Origin: a virus
Length of the DNA: 64,000 nt
IMG/VR virus record: IMGVR_UViG_3300020183_000001
Location: 1-64,000 of that record
Strand: one strand, 5' to 3'
The translations under genes were made by a program, and so were the position numbers. Positions 8,946-15,934 of this stretch are shown in pieces; position 1 is the stretch's first letter; each line of letters begins with the position of its first letter. The notes beneath the pieces are model-generated. The model saw only the letters and a list, made by a program, of their open reading frames with translations. It did not search any database and was not told the DNA's origin.

Positions 8946-9155
8946 ATGTCTCTTAGCACCCAAGTAAAAGAATCTCTTAACCAAGCAGCAACTCACCTGC
9001 GTGATGCACTTGCATTTGCTGCACGTTCTGAGCATCCCCTTTGCATTACTACTATTTCTGAACTGCTGATGCGTGTTGAATCCATTGAACAGATGGACGA
9101 GATCATGCAAAAGTTTGGTAGCCCCAACAAGTCATCCGGGACTGCGCCCCATTAA
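8946..9155 (+). CDS. Small conserved-type phage protein, 69 aa
   Basis: The ATG at 8946 is preferred to the upstream GTG at 8901 because the protein proper begins MSLSTQVKESLNQAATHL. It is largely helical (residues 5-55) with a polar tail. Function unknown. A TATATT-like box lies upstream, suggesting its own promoter. Confidence 0.65.
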   Translation: MSLSTQVKESLNQAATHLRDALAFAARSEHPLCITTISELLMRVESIEQMDEIMQKFGSPNKSSGTAPH

Positions 9156-9194
9156 CCTCAAGTACAATAGGTAAATAGTTGGTTGGGTCTGTGC

Positions 9195-9479
9195 GTGGCG
9201 CAAGACGATAGTAAGTACACAAAACCAGAGTTACGTGAACGAATTAAAAATCGCGTAATGGCTGGTACCAAAGGTGGGAAGGCGGGCCAATGGAGTGCTA
9301 GGAAGGCTCAACTTGTGGCACAAGAATACAAAGAAGCTGGCGGTGGATACAAAGGTGGCAAGGGCGAGAAACAAAAAGATTTAGAGAAGTGGGGCAAAGA
9401 GAAATGGTCCACTAAAGATGAATATGAAAAGAGGCAGAAAGCTAAGTCTGCTGCTAAAAAATACAAGGAGTCAAAGTAA
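9195..9479 (+). CDS. DUF5872-like basic protein, 94 aa
   Basis: Very Lys/Gly-rich. The block KYTKPELRERIKNRVMAG, then GGKAGQWSARKAQLVAQEY and GGGYKGG, fits the DUF5872 family found in phages and large viruses; its function is unknown. The GTG at 9195 starts just before the conserved part; a TTG at 9183 is also possible. Neither has a clear Shine-Dalgarno. Its stop overlaps the next start as TAATG. Confidence 0.75.
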   Translation: MAQDDSKYTKPELRERIKNRVMAGTKGGKAGQWSARKAQLVAQEYKEAGGGYKGGKGEKQKDLEKWGKEKWSTKDEYEKRQKAKSAAKKYKESK

Positions 9480-9688
9480 TGGCTGTCGATAAAGCTATCC
9501 AACCTGGGCATACTAAGCGATACTTACCAGAGAAAGCATGGGCTTCTTTATCAAAAGAAGAACGTGAGAAAACTGATCGCAAAAAGAAAGAAGCTAGTAA
9601 GTCCGGTAAACAATTTGTACCTAACACCAAGGCCGCCAAAGAGGCTGGCAAAAAAGCAAGACAATCTAAACCAACGAAAAAGAAGTGA
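9479..9688 (+). CDS. Basic protein, 69 aa, DUF5872 partner
   Basis: The sequence RYLPEKAWASLSKEEREKTD followed by KQFVPNTKAAKEAGKKAR is a motif often seen next to, or fused with, DUF5872 proteins. It is very basic and so may bind nucleic acid (inference). It overlaps the upstream stop by one nucleotide. Confidence 0.7.
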   Translation: MAVDKAIQPGHTKRYLPEKAWASLSKEEREKTDRKKKEASKSGKQFVPNTKAAKEAGKKARQSKPTKKK

Positions 9689-9717
9689 TTTATAATTAAC
9701 AAAGAATAAGTATTCCA

Positions 9718-9888
9718 ATGGAAAAGAAAAAGCCTGTTCCTCCCAAAGGTAAAGCAATGCCCCGGAAAGGCAAAGAAGCTGCAGCTAAAAACAAAGGTGG
9801 CGCAACTGACAAACAAGCTGCTGCCCGTGACAAGTTTAAAGAAATGATTGCGAAAAAGAAAGAAGCTGCCGCCAAGAAGAAAAAATAA
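9718..9888 (+). CDS. Lysine/alanine-rich small protein, 56 aa
   Basis: Begins MEKKKPVPPKGKAMPRKGK and ends in AAAKKKK, resembling histone-tail-like nucleic-acid-binding peptides. It is preceded by TATAAT-like sequence and followed directly by the terminator at 9940. It probably belongs with the two basic genes upstream. Confidence 0.6.
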   Translation: MEKKKPVPPKGKAMPRKGKEAAAKNKGGATDKQAAARDKFKEMIAKKKEAAAKKKK

Positions 9889-9939
9889 CCTATACTTAAA
9901 CTGCTCAAAATCCTAAGGAGGGATTCCGAAAGTTCGATG

Positions 9940-9967
9940 TCCTGGCTTGAGCAACCAGGATTTTTTT
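9940..9967 (+). terminator. Rho-independent terminator
   Basis: TCCTGG and CCAGGA form a 6-bp stem (9940-9945 with 9955-9960), followed by seven T. It ends the 8946-9888 transcript. The same DNA carries the -35 box of the next promoter in its loop. Confidence 0.75.
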
Positions 9968-9975
9968 GTTATAAT
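9947..9975 (+). promoter_or_regulatory. Strong sigma70-type promoter of the non-coding RNA
   Basis: TTGAGC (9947-9952), exactly 17 nt, then the perfect TATAAT (9970-9975). There is no reading frame directly downstream, so it must serve the structured RNA that begins about 9982. Confidence 0.7.
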
Positions 9976-9981
9976 TTGAGA

Positions 9982-10271
9982 GATAGAGACCAGGTCCCTG
10001 TGCGCGTTGAGCACATAGCTCAGAAGGCGACACACCTGGTCCATCTACCACCCCTACTGCTCTGCCGGTAGGGTTCCAGCTCAGATACGCTTTATCGTTT
10101 TTGAGTCTGTGCTAAGTCCTACTTCGGTAGGCCAGGGATTTGATCACCCCTGCGTTGACCCCCTAAGCCTCTCAACGATGCTCAAACCTGGGGGCACACC
10201 GACCGTTAGTCCATTGGTAAGGACACCCCGACAAGGGAGTTGGATAGCTGGTTCGATTCCAGTCCGGTCGA
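9982..10271 (+). ncRNA. Structured non-coding RNA of unknown family, with tRNA-like 3' end
   Basis: About 290 nt without a credible reading frame, with dense pairing. GACCAGGT/ACCTGGTC closes a domain that contains TGTGC/GCACA with a 7-nt loop GCGTTGA. CCCTAC/GTAGGG and CCTAC/GTAGG (the latter with a TTCG loop) follow. CGTTGA pairs with TCAACG, while CCCCC inside that loop can pair with GGGGG beyond it, giving a pseudoknot. The last 72 nt resemble a tRNA. It matches no standard family that I recognise (not RNase P RNA, 6S or an ordinary tmRNA). The end is set by the leftward gene that begins at 10272. Confidence 0.6.
10200..10271 (+). tRNA. Degenerate tRNA-like element
   Basis: The acceptor pairs CGACCG/CGGTCG, the D stem is GTCC/GGAC, and the T arm is good (GCTGG, TTCGATT, CCAGT). 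The anticodon arm is abnormal: there is no U33, and pairing works only as a mismatched stem around CGACAA. Total length is 72 nt, one short of normal, and CCA is not encoded. GAC (Val) would be the nominal anticodon, but decoding is doubtful. It may be a processing signal or tRNA mimic at the end of the non-coding RNA. Confidence 0.45.
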
Positions 10272-10607
10272 TTACTTACCAAACAATCGTTTAACGCGAT
10301 TAACAAGATCCATCACACGTCCAGTGATGTTGACACTACGTTTCCAACTGCCTAACTCTGGTTGGTAACAGATAATTTCCCAGTCAGGAAAGTTGTAATC
10401 ATTATCAAACTTTCCTGTGAACATGTCATATGATCTGTAGTACGCCGTGCGTAATTCCCAATATTGTCCCCAGCCCAGATAAAAGGATCCGTCATCACAC
10501 CCGTCTGGATTAAACCAAGTCAGCTCCAGTTGACCTAATTTAATCTTTCCATAATCTGCCCCTGGGTCAATACGCAGAAATAGTAAGTAGGTATCTTCCG
10601 GTTCCAT
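10272..10607 (-). CDS. Hypothetical protein, 111 aa, aromatic-rich
   Basis: Rich in Trp and Tyr (YLGWGQYWELRTAYYRSYDMF), with a basic helical C-terminus (MDLVNRVKRLFGK). It looks like a folded beta-rich protein. No family is recognised. The stop abuts the end of the tRNA-like element. Confidence 0.6.
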   Translation of the reverse strand: MEPEDTYLLFLRIDPGADYGKIKLGQLELTWFNPDGCDDGSFYLGWGQYWELRTAYYRSYDMFTGKFDNDYNFPDWEIICYQPELGSWKRSVNITGRVMDLVNRVKRLFGK

Positions 10608-10651
10608 GTGAATAAATTAGCTATACTCAGTGTACATGTTTTAAGAAGCCT

Positions 10652-10900
10652 GTGCCATCAACCAAAAGCACACTTCAACGAAACAAAGAAAAAGTTTTGG
10701 AGTACAAAAAAACGTTAGCTTGTAAACGTTGTGGACTAACCGATTACCGCGTATTAGATTTTCACCACAAAGGAGATAAAGATAAAAGTGTATCAGAACT
10801 TTTAACTCAAGGCTACGCTTGGCGGCGTATCCAAGAAGAGATCGACAAATGTATTCCGTTATGCGCTAACTGTCATCGGTTAGAACATTGGGTTAATTAA
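10652..10900 (+). CDS. HNH-type zinc protein, 82 aa
   Basis: Likely DNA endonuclease or zinc-binding DNA-interacting protein. Cys24/Cys27 (CKRC), His38-His39 (DFHHKG) and Cys71/Cys74-His75 (CANCHR) form a compact HNH-like module common in phages. GTG start. It is convergent with, and overlaps by 4 nt, the 10897 gene. It may be a free-standing homing-type nuclease. Confidence 0.75.
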   Translation: MPSTKSTLQRNKEKVLEYKKTLACKRCGLTDYRVLDFHHKGDKDKSVSELLTQGYAWRRIQEEIDKCIPLCANCHRLEHWVN

Positions 10901-11703
10901 ACACCTTCAAATTGATTTTGAACACCGGGTACAATTAAAGGAGGATCCGTCTGTTTTATATACTTTTGAAGCCACTGTTGAGGTCCTAAAGCATTTTTTT
11001 GTTTTATATAATCAATCATACTTTCATTTGTTGTACCTGCAAATTTACTTATGGCTTTTTTAATTGCTCCCTGAACATTTCCTCGACCAGTATTTATGTT
11101 TTCACCACTTGCTTCATAGATTAATTTGTTGGTATTTACACCTTGTTTTAGTTGTTCTTGTACTCCTTGCTCAAGAACATTTATTTGTCCTGGAGTTAAA
11201 TAATCGCTTATGTCCCCAAGTATTCCATAAGAATTTGGCACTTTAAGTAGTGTATCAAAAGCATTTTTCGATACACTGCGAGCAACGTTTGCAAATGTAT
11301 TAAAACTTGCTTGACTCGGTTTACTTCTAGGGGTTGGGTTTAATTTATTTTCTCTTTCTTTCCATTCGGCTTCAAGTGGATCCCATGTTTGACGAACTTT
11401 TTCAACTGCTTGAGCACGATTAATAATTGCTTGATTGCGCTCTGGATTTGGTTTAAGTTGTTGTTTTATTTCTTTTCTTGTTACATTTCCATATAACTCA
11501 TTTTTAGTTTTTTCAAATTCACTATATAATTTATTAAGCGGTCTTCCCATTTGTCGTAACATTTTTTGCAACGGAAGAGGTTGCAATCCTGCAATATCTT
11601 CATATTCTGTTCCCAAAGATGCATTAAAAAAGTTTTTTGGTGCGTTAAAAGAACGCGCAGTATTTAAATACTGTTCAAATAAAACAGGATTTTGCGTGTT
11701 CAT
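10897..11703 (-). CDS. Hypothetical protein, 268 aa
   Basis: Gln/Asn-rich and mostly helical, for example QINVLEQGVQEQLKQG and MIDYIKQKNALGPQQWLQKYIKQ. The composition is like the internal virion proteins of the late operon, although it is on the early strand. The start sits 5 nt after the stop of the Dps-like gene, so they form one unit. No family is recognised. Confidence 0.6.
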   Translation of the reverse strand: MNTQNPVLFEQYLNTARSFNAPKNFFNASLGTEYEDIAGLQPLPLQKMLRQMGRPLNKLYSEFEKTKNELYGNVTRKEIKQQLKPNPERNQAIINRAQAVEKVRQTWDPLEAEWKERENKLNPTPRSKPSQASFNTFANVARSVSKNAFDTLLKVPNSYGILGDISDYLTPGQINVLEQGVQEQLKQGVNTNKLIYEASGENINTGRGNVQGAIKKAISKFAGTTNESMIDYIKQKNALGPQQWLQKYIKQTDPPLIVPGVQNQFEGV

Positions 11704-11707
11704 TTTA

Positions 11708-12259
11708 TTAATTATTCCTCAAACTAGCTTTAATCATCCATGCAGCCTTAAATGCTTCACCACACAACTCAGCCATGTAATTTTGGATATCAATAGCACC
11801 AACCTTGGCAGCAACAGGCTCTAGCTTTTTAGTTTTCATACCTAGCTCTTCAAGGTTTTTGTAGTACACACCAAGCATTTCAGTTGCCTTGTAACTGGTG
11901 CAATGTTTGAACTCTGGGCCTGCTTCCATCAAACCGTTGTGGCACATAGGAAGCAAGTAATCCATTGAACGAATAAACTCACCTAGTTTATCAAACTGTT
12001 CAAGGTGAGCTTCATACTGTTTACCAAGAAATTTATGAACACCTAAAAAGTTTCCAGCCTCATAGTTGAAATGAATCAAATGACTTTGTACCTGGAGCTG
12101 GTGCACATAAGCCATCAGTGCAATCAACTGCTGGATAAAAGAACCAACATCGGTACCCTTAGATTTAGCAGGTGCTTTGGGCTTTTCTTGTGCCTGGGGA
12201 ACCACTTGAAGGGGAGGGGTTTGAGGCTCCTGCACCAGTTGAGGACCGGGGGTATACAT
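11708..12259 (-). CDS. Dps-like ferritin-fold protein
   Basis: Dps proteins oxidise and store iron and can protect DNA. The core HFNYEAGNFLGVH places His63 and His75 twelve residues apart, and Asp90 and Glu94 sit at the expected spacing, reproducing most of the intersubunit ferroxidase site. The position four residues after His75, usually Asp, is Gly79. The Pro/Gln-rich N-terminal 35 residues end in KPKAPAKSKG, possibly a DNA-binding tail. At 183 aa it is near the usual Dps length. The fold is inferred from spacing, not from a search. It lies upstream of the 268-aa gene in the same transcript. Confidence 0.6.
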   Translation of the reverse strand: MYTPGPQLVQEPQTPPLQVVPQAQEKPKAPAKSKGTDVGSFIQQLIALMAYVHQLQVQSHLIHFNYEAGNFLGVHKFLGKQYEAHLEQFDKLGEFIRSMDYLLPMCHNGLMEAGPEFKHCTSYKATEMLGVYYKNLEELGMKTKKLEPVAAKVGAIDIQNYMAELCGEAFKAAWMIKASLRNN

Positions 12260-12347
12260 AGTCTTTAGTCGTTAGTTCCAGTTTAGTACACAGTAATTGC
12301 ATGACTTAAAATAAATAAAAAGACATAGAACCATAAACGAACAAGGG

Positions 12348-12771
12348 TTGTTTATTACATATCCAGCATTAACCGCACCAGGATCGGGTACTTCAACCCT
12401 GGCGCAATACTATCCCACAATTAAAACACAAAATTATGTACTGTTTGCAACAGCGTGCCGCGCTACTAGGCCTCGGCACAGGAGCTGTCGCGGGCAGCCA
12501 TTTCCAGCATCGGAAGCTCGCCAAAACATGCATTAAGCTTGCGCCAAAATACGCAGTGTCTGGAATTAATACCAATGTAATTGTTGCATTAAACGGTTCA
12601 ATTGATGGTACAAACTGGTCAAAAGTAATTGAAAATCAAACTATTACATCTAATGGAACTAGCCATTACAACGTAGCCAATCATCCTGTGCAATACATTC
12701 AACCAGTCTTTGTATCTGAATCTGGTGGCACAGCAGCCGAAGTTTTATTTAGCATTGGTGCTACTGCTTAA
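12348..12771 (+). pseudogene. Frameshifted gene of an apparent 140-aa protein
   Basis: Two adjoining frames make one sensible protein. The first begins TTG at 12348 and runs ITYPALTAPGSGTSTLAQYY through ASEARQNMH. It meets TAA at 12534. One base later the sequence continues KLAPKYAVSGINTN, IDGTNWSKV and VQYIQPVFVSES to 12771. Removing one T at 12533-12534 restores it. The C-terminal part is beta-rich, like small phage surface proteins. It could be a real mutation, a sequence error or a +1 recoding site. It is the only + gene between two leftward groups. Confidence 0.55.
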
Positions 12772-12949
12772 TTAAGTATCCAAAATCTCTAGGTTCAGTT
12801 ACTGCTACATCACTGGTACCACACACGTCACAGGTATCAAGATGATAGGTAGCACAATGCTGCTTGGGAGCAATTGCCCCAGGCTGGTACCACCTACCGT
12901 ATTTAACACCGCAATCATTACAAACCCAGTCAATTTGTTTATTTTTCAT
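12761..12949 (-). CDS. Zinc-ribbon-like protein, 62 aa
   Basis: The CNDC knuckle near the start (Cys10, Cys13) and a second site with Cys32, His36, Cys40 and Cys43 (CDVC) suggest one or two bound zinc ions. The ending TEPRDFGYL is typical of this small phage family. Function unknown. It overlaps the 12939 gene start region and converges on the frameshifted gene. Confidence 0.75.
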   Translation of the reverse strand: MKNKQIDWVCNDCGVKYGRWYQPGAIAPKQHCATYHLDTCDVCGTSDVAVTEPRDFGYLIKQ

Positions 12950-13190
12950 TGAGTTTAAACCGAAGAGTTGTCTTAAGGTTGTTGTAAAAATGTTCTTTAG
13001 TTTTGTAGAACAAACGTTGTTCTTCTAGTGCATCAATAAATGCTTTAGATATTTCATCTTCAGTGAACATGTCTTCTGCTACAGCAAGCGTGTCACAGAA
13101 TCCATCTACCATTTGTTTATAGCCAGTTGATTTAAGATCCATTGATGTTAACTCTTGAATAGTTTGCATTACGTTGGTTGTGTCGTGCAT
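12939..13190 (-). CDS. Hypothetical protein, 83 aa
   Basis: Helical and acidic (MVDGFCDTLAVAEDMFTEDEI). The ATG at 13190 is preferred because it lies 5 nt after the stop of the 13195 gene. The same frame extends to an ATG at 13310, but that would overlap the neighbour by 116 nt. Confidence 0.6.
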   Translation of the reverse strand: MHDTTNVMQTIQELTSMDLKSTGYKQMVDGFCDTLAVAEDMFTEDEISKAFIDALEEQRLFYKTKEHFYNNLKTTLRFKLNEK

Positions 13191-13194
13191 GTGT

Positions 13195-13449
13195 TCACGT
13201 AGTTGTTTGGCATCCCCCGGAGCAGCCGTCGCAGGATTCCCCAGTCTTTTGGTTGCGTTGTACTCCGAAATCAAATCCGAGTCTTTGGGTTTCATTAAGA
13301 AAATCTTCAATACACTTGTGATATCCCTGAAGGAATTCTTCAGGGTAAGGAACTTCGTCGTCAGGTGGATAACCTACATACGAAAGAAAGGTAAGATCAA
13401 GGGTTTGTGTAATTTTTTTTAATACTTGAATAGTAGTAGGTTCATTCAT
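13195..13449 (-). CDS. Hypothetical protein, 84 aa, Cys-rich tail
   Basis: A helical N-terminus, the acidic/proline stretch YPPDDEVPYPEEF and a C-terminal CDGCSGGC cluster that could bind metal. No family is recognised. A hairpin (13463-13489) precedes it. Confidence 0.6.
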   Translation of the reverse strand: MNEPTTIQVLKKITQTLDLTFLSYVGYPPDDEVPYPEEFLQGYHKCIEDFLNETQRLGFDFGVQRNQKTGESCDGCSGGCQTTT

Positions 13450-13462
13450 AAGCCTGGTTCAA

Positions 13463-13489
13463 ACTAGGCCCACCTTACGATGGGCCAGT
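13463..13489 (-). promoter_or_regulatory. Intergenic leader hairpin
   Basis: GGCCCA/TGGGCC stem extended by outer ACT/AGT, between the stop at 13496 and the start at 13449. There is no T-run, so it is not a standard terminator. It occupies the position taken by the repeated leader hairpins further right. Confidence 0.5.
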
Positions 13490-13495
13490 GTTTTG

Positions 13496-13756
13496 TCAAG
13501 TAGCAGATGATTCTTTTAACGATTGTTCGTAAGCTTCTACCGCAGCCTTGAACTCAAAGTACTGATCGCGCATGGCAGGACCAGCTTCTTTAATACAGAA
13601 GTCTTGCCAGAGCCCTGTGTACAAGCCGTGCATTGGATGACTCTTGTGTTGCCGTCCCGCACAGTTGTACATGTGTTCAAGAAAGTCAACCTTTTGTTGT
13701 TCTTTTTTTACATCCCAATTGTCAAGGATTTTTTGATAATCAAAGTCAAATCTCAT
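13496..13756 (-). CDS. Hypothetical protein, 86 aa
   Basis: Charged helical protein (FDYQKILDNWDVKKEQQKVDF, then CAGRQHKSHPMHGLYTGLW). No family is recognised. It overlaps the upstream gene stop as ATGA. Confidence 0.6.
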   Translation of the reverse strand: MRFDFDYQKILDNWDVKKEQQKVDFLEHMYNCAGRQHKSHPMHGLYTGLWQDFCIKEAGPAMRDQYFEFKAAVEAYEQSLKESSAT

Positions 13757-13944
13757 GAGCGTTCTTGAATTTGCATGTGATAAATTTCTTGCACTTCTGG
13801 ACGTGCTTCACGAATGGCATCGAACACATCGTCTTCAACCATCTGAATAAACTGCTCTTTGGTGCGACCTTTAAAGCAGTCCCATTCGATTTCTAAATCG
13901 ATAGTAAGCCGTAAGTCCAGAATTACTTTAGGTGGCGCTTCCAT
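13753..13944 (-). CDS. Hypothetical protein, 63 aa
   Basis: Starts MEAPPKVILDLRLTIDLEIEWD: a beta strand pair, then an acidic helix with FIQMVEDDVFDAIREA. A TTG at 13965 would add seven residues. Coupled to the 13756 gene by a 4-nt overlap. Confidence 0.6.
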   Translation of the reverse strand: MEAPPKVILDLRLTIDLEIEWDCFKGRTKEQFIQMVEDDVFDAIREARPEVQEIYHMQIQERS

Positions 13945-13975
13945 TGCTAGAAGTGAGGTACCCAAATAGGTTACA

Positions 13976-14239
13976 TCATTTTTCTAGTAAACGTTCAAGT
14001 GAGTGCATTTGATTTTGTTGGTAATAACCAAGACGTTCTTGGATAACGTGTGTGTAGTTGATGGCGGCATCAACCATTTCTTCTGCAGTCATAGAAGCTG
14101 CAAGGTTTTCATTAGCCAACATTGCAGCAGTTAATACTGTTGCTTGCCATTCCAACTTGTTACCAATCAATGCTGGTAACGGGGTACCACCTTGCGTAAA
14201 CGATTCAATTAGACGTACTAACCCGTCGTCTGTTGCCAT
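13976..14239 (-). CDS. Hypothetical protein, 87 aa
   Basis: Alpha-helical, with an Ala/Met-rich centre (TVLTAAMLANENLAASMTA) and a C-terminal helix ending in LERLLEK. No family is recognised. Confidence 0.6.
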   Translation of the reverse strand: MATDDGLVRLIESFTQGGTPLPALIGNKLEWQATVLTAAMLANENLAASMTAEEMVDAAINYTHVIQERLGYYQQNQMHSLERLLEK

Positions 14240-14272
14240 GATACCCCTTACGTTTTCTTTAGTTTACCTCGG

Positions 14273-14494
14273 TCATGCTTTACCCTTCATCAAGTAATAC
14301 CAGTAAGCATTCCTTGAGTTTTGGTGGAACCGTTTACCGCTCAGTAATTTAAGCTTACGTTCTTCCAACTCTTGTGCTTTTGCTTCGTTGTACGGAAGTG
14401 TATCTCCGTTATCACAAAGCATTGCTAACTCAAGTTCAACCATTTCAATCTGAAGCTGGAAGTCATCTACTGCTTGTTCATGGCAGCGGCACAT
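14273..14494 (-). CDS. Hypothetical protein, 73 aa, coiled-coil
   Basis: Long amphipathic helix FQLQIEMVELELAMLCDNG plus KAQELEERKLKLLSG. The ATG at 14494 follows the Gp157-like gene stop by 19 nt and has GGAAG upstream. The longer frame (to 14731) only mirrors the upstream gene. Confidence 0.6.
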   Translation of the reverse strand: MCRCHEQAVDDFQLQIEMVELELAMLCDNGDTLPYNEAKAQELEERKLKLLSGKRFHQNSRNAYWYYLMKGKA

Positions 14495-14513
14495 GATGTG
14501 TGCATCTTCCAGA

Positions 14514-15242
14514 TCAGTCGGTGGCGTCAGATTCTGATAGAAACTCTTTTGGATATTCGGATGAAAGATTGTCCATTCCTTTGGTGTGGAGGATGCGATT
14601 TCGTTTGATGTTGTAGTCTTGGTGGATTTTGACACCTTGGGGGATACGGGTTCCTTCTTGGTAAGCACGGCAGAGCTTGTCGACATTTGGAATAATTTCA
14701 ATTTTCGTGACAGGTTTAATAGTTTGTTCAACCATTTCCCCCTCCATGGAAGTTACCACAACTTCTTTCGTTGTTGTGATCGTTTGCTTCAAACAAAAAT
14801 CAAGTTGGTCTTGTTGGTCCCACTCTTCTACAGGAGTAGAGATTTCAACAGTCAGTTCTTTCTTTTTGCTTAAGACAAACTCGTAGTCTTTGCCAACAAT
14901 ACGATTGGAATCCAGTGGTGCAGACCGTCGCAACCAGTTGATAAGACCACGAATGTTGTTGACCTGAGACTCGTGATGTTTACGTGCTGCCATCAAAAGA
15001 TCTTGTTCTTTCTTGGCACGCTCAACTGCATCTTCATGGTGAACCCATGCGTAGTACAGTCGATCTATTTTTTCAGACCGAAGGTTTCTGCACTGGTCCA
15101 GCTCAGCTTGTGCCAACTCCTGGGACTCAGTAGTAAGCAAAGGAAGAGAGCGCTCCAGGGCACCATAGTGTTCGTAAAGTTTTAAGATGGACAGTTCATT
15201 TAGTTTAGTTTGTGTAACTTGTTTTTGTTGAGTTGAGTTCAT
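14514..15242 (-). CDS. Gp157-like protein
   Basis: Resembles the siphovirus Gp157 family. A long coiled coil (residues about 40-105: VERAKKEQDLLMAARKHHES then VNNIRGLINWLRRSA) is followed by the small beta segment (DYEFVLSKKKELTVEIS) typical of it. Gp157 proteins usually sit next to recombination genes, and their role is unclear. The C-terminal part is more divergent. It starts 3 nt after the 37-aa gene stop. Confidence 0.55.
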   Translation of the reverse strand: MNSTQQKQVTQTKLNELSILKLYEHYGALERSLPLLTTESQELAQAELDQCRNLRSEKIDRLYYAWVHHEDAVERAKKEQDLLMAARKHHESQVNNIRGLINWLRRSAPLDSNRIVGKDYEFVLSKKKELTVEISTPVEEWDQQDQLDFCLKQTITTTKEVVVTSMEGEMVEQTIKPVTKIEIIPNVDKLCRAYQEGTRIPQGVKIHQDYNIKRNRILHTKGMDNLSSEYPKEFLSESDATD

Positions 15243-15245
15243 GAT

Positions 15246-15359
15246 TTAAGCAAAGTGATTGGTGAGTTTGTTCATCAAATAAGCCAGCATTGCTCCGCAT
15301 GCTGCCCAAAGAATATCTTTGAGAACAGGGACAACAATACCAAGAAGAGTTTCAAACAT
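15246..15359 (-). CDS. Membrane micro-protein, 37 aa
   Basis: Begins MFETLLGIVVPVLKDILW, then AACGAMLAYLMNKL: one or two hydrophobic helices. No Shine-Dalgarno; a class A leader repeat lies 28-51 nt upstream. Its stop is followed at once by the Gp157-like start, which supports a real gene. Confidence 0.5.
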   Translation of the reverse strand: MFETLLGIVVPVLKDILWAACGAMLAYLMNKLTNHFA

Positions 15360-15386
15360 TGGTTTGGATTGGATTAATGAGTAGGT

Positions 15387-15410
15387 AGTTTAACGTCATA
15401 CCCAGGACGG
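15387..15410 (-). repeat. Class A leader repeat 1
   Basis: Read leftward: CGTC, 8-nt loop CTGGGTAT, GACG, then TTAAACT. It lies just after the stop at 15415 and before the 37-aa gene. Confidence 0.75.
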
Positions 15411-15414
15411 TTAA

Positions 15415-15687
15415 TCACTCTTTGATGTTGCTTTCAAACGAATACTGACGCCGTTTAATTGCATCAGGGTTTTTTTCTTTTTGGATGACACGTGCATCCT
15501 CTGATGCAGCATACAAAACTTCCTGGAACGAATCCCAAACAAACTTAGGATCTTTTAAATAACCAGTAAATTCAAAAGCATCAAGCGTAATAACGTGTTG
15601 TCTAAGTAGTTGACAAAGCAAATCAGCTTTACTCTGGACAAGGTGTTTGAAATCTTCTTCAGGAAGATCGTAGGTATCAAGGTTCAT
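15415..15687 (-). CDS. Hypothetical protein, 90 aa
   Basis: Helical (YDLPEEDFKHLVQSKADLLC, then FVWDSFQEVLYAASEDARV). The ATG at 15687 overlaps the upstream stop by 11 nt; an upstream ATG at 15720 is less likely. Unknown function. Confidence 0.55.
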   Translation of the reverse strand: MNLDTYDLPEEDFKHLVQSKADLLCQLLRQHVITLDAFEFTGYLKDPKFVWDSFQEVLYAASEDARVIQKEKNPDAIKRRQYSFESNIKE

Positions 15688-15934
15688 TGTCAAAAGATTC
15701 CTCAGGAAGGTGTTGTTCAATAGCCGCAGTTAAGGCATCAGTAATAAACTGTTTTTGTTTTTCTTCTCCAAGGTCTGTCCACCATTGGAGATCAGCATCT
15801 GCCTCATCCCATTCAATGTGAATGGTACCAGAACCATCTTCTTCTTCAATGAATGTGCATTGAAGTTTAAAGACGGTGTCAGGATTCATACCTGAGACAC
15901 AGAGTTCTGCTCTGTAGTCTTGTTTGTTTTCCAT
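15677..15934 (-). CDS. Hypothetical protein, 85 aa
   Basis: Beta-rich N-terminal half (YRAELCVSGMNPDTVFKLQC), with IHIEWDEADADLQWW in the middle and an acidic helix at the end. No family is recognised. It overlaps both neighbours (49 nt with the SWIM-finger gene). Confidence 0.6.
   Translation of the reverse strand: MENKQDYRAELCVSGMNPDTVFKLQCTFIEEEDGSGTIHIEWDEADADLQWWTDLGEEKQKQFITDALTAAIEQHLPEESFDNEP

Noticed and set aside
9982-10271. tmRNA, RNase P RNA or group I intron
   Set aside because: The tRNA-like part has adjacent 5' and 3' halves, no tag ORF is evident, and the conserved RNase P and intron core motifs were not found.
12440-12540. Foreign GC-rich insertion in the frameshifted gene
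   Set aside because: The GC-rich part reads through in the first frame as plausible protein sequence, so a single-base shift at 12533-12534 explains the break better.
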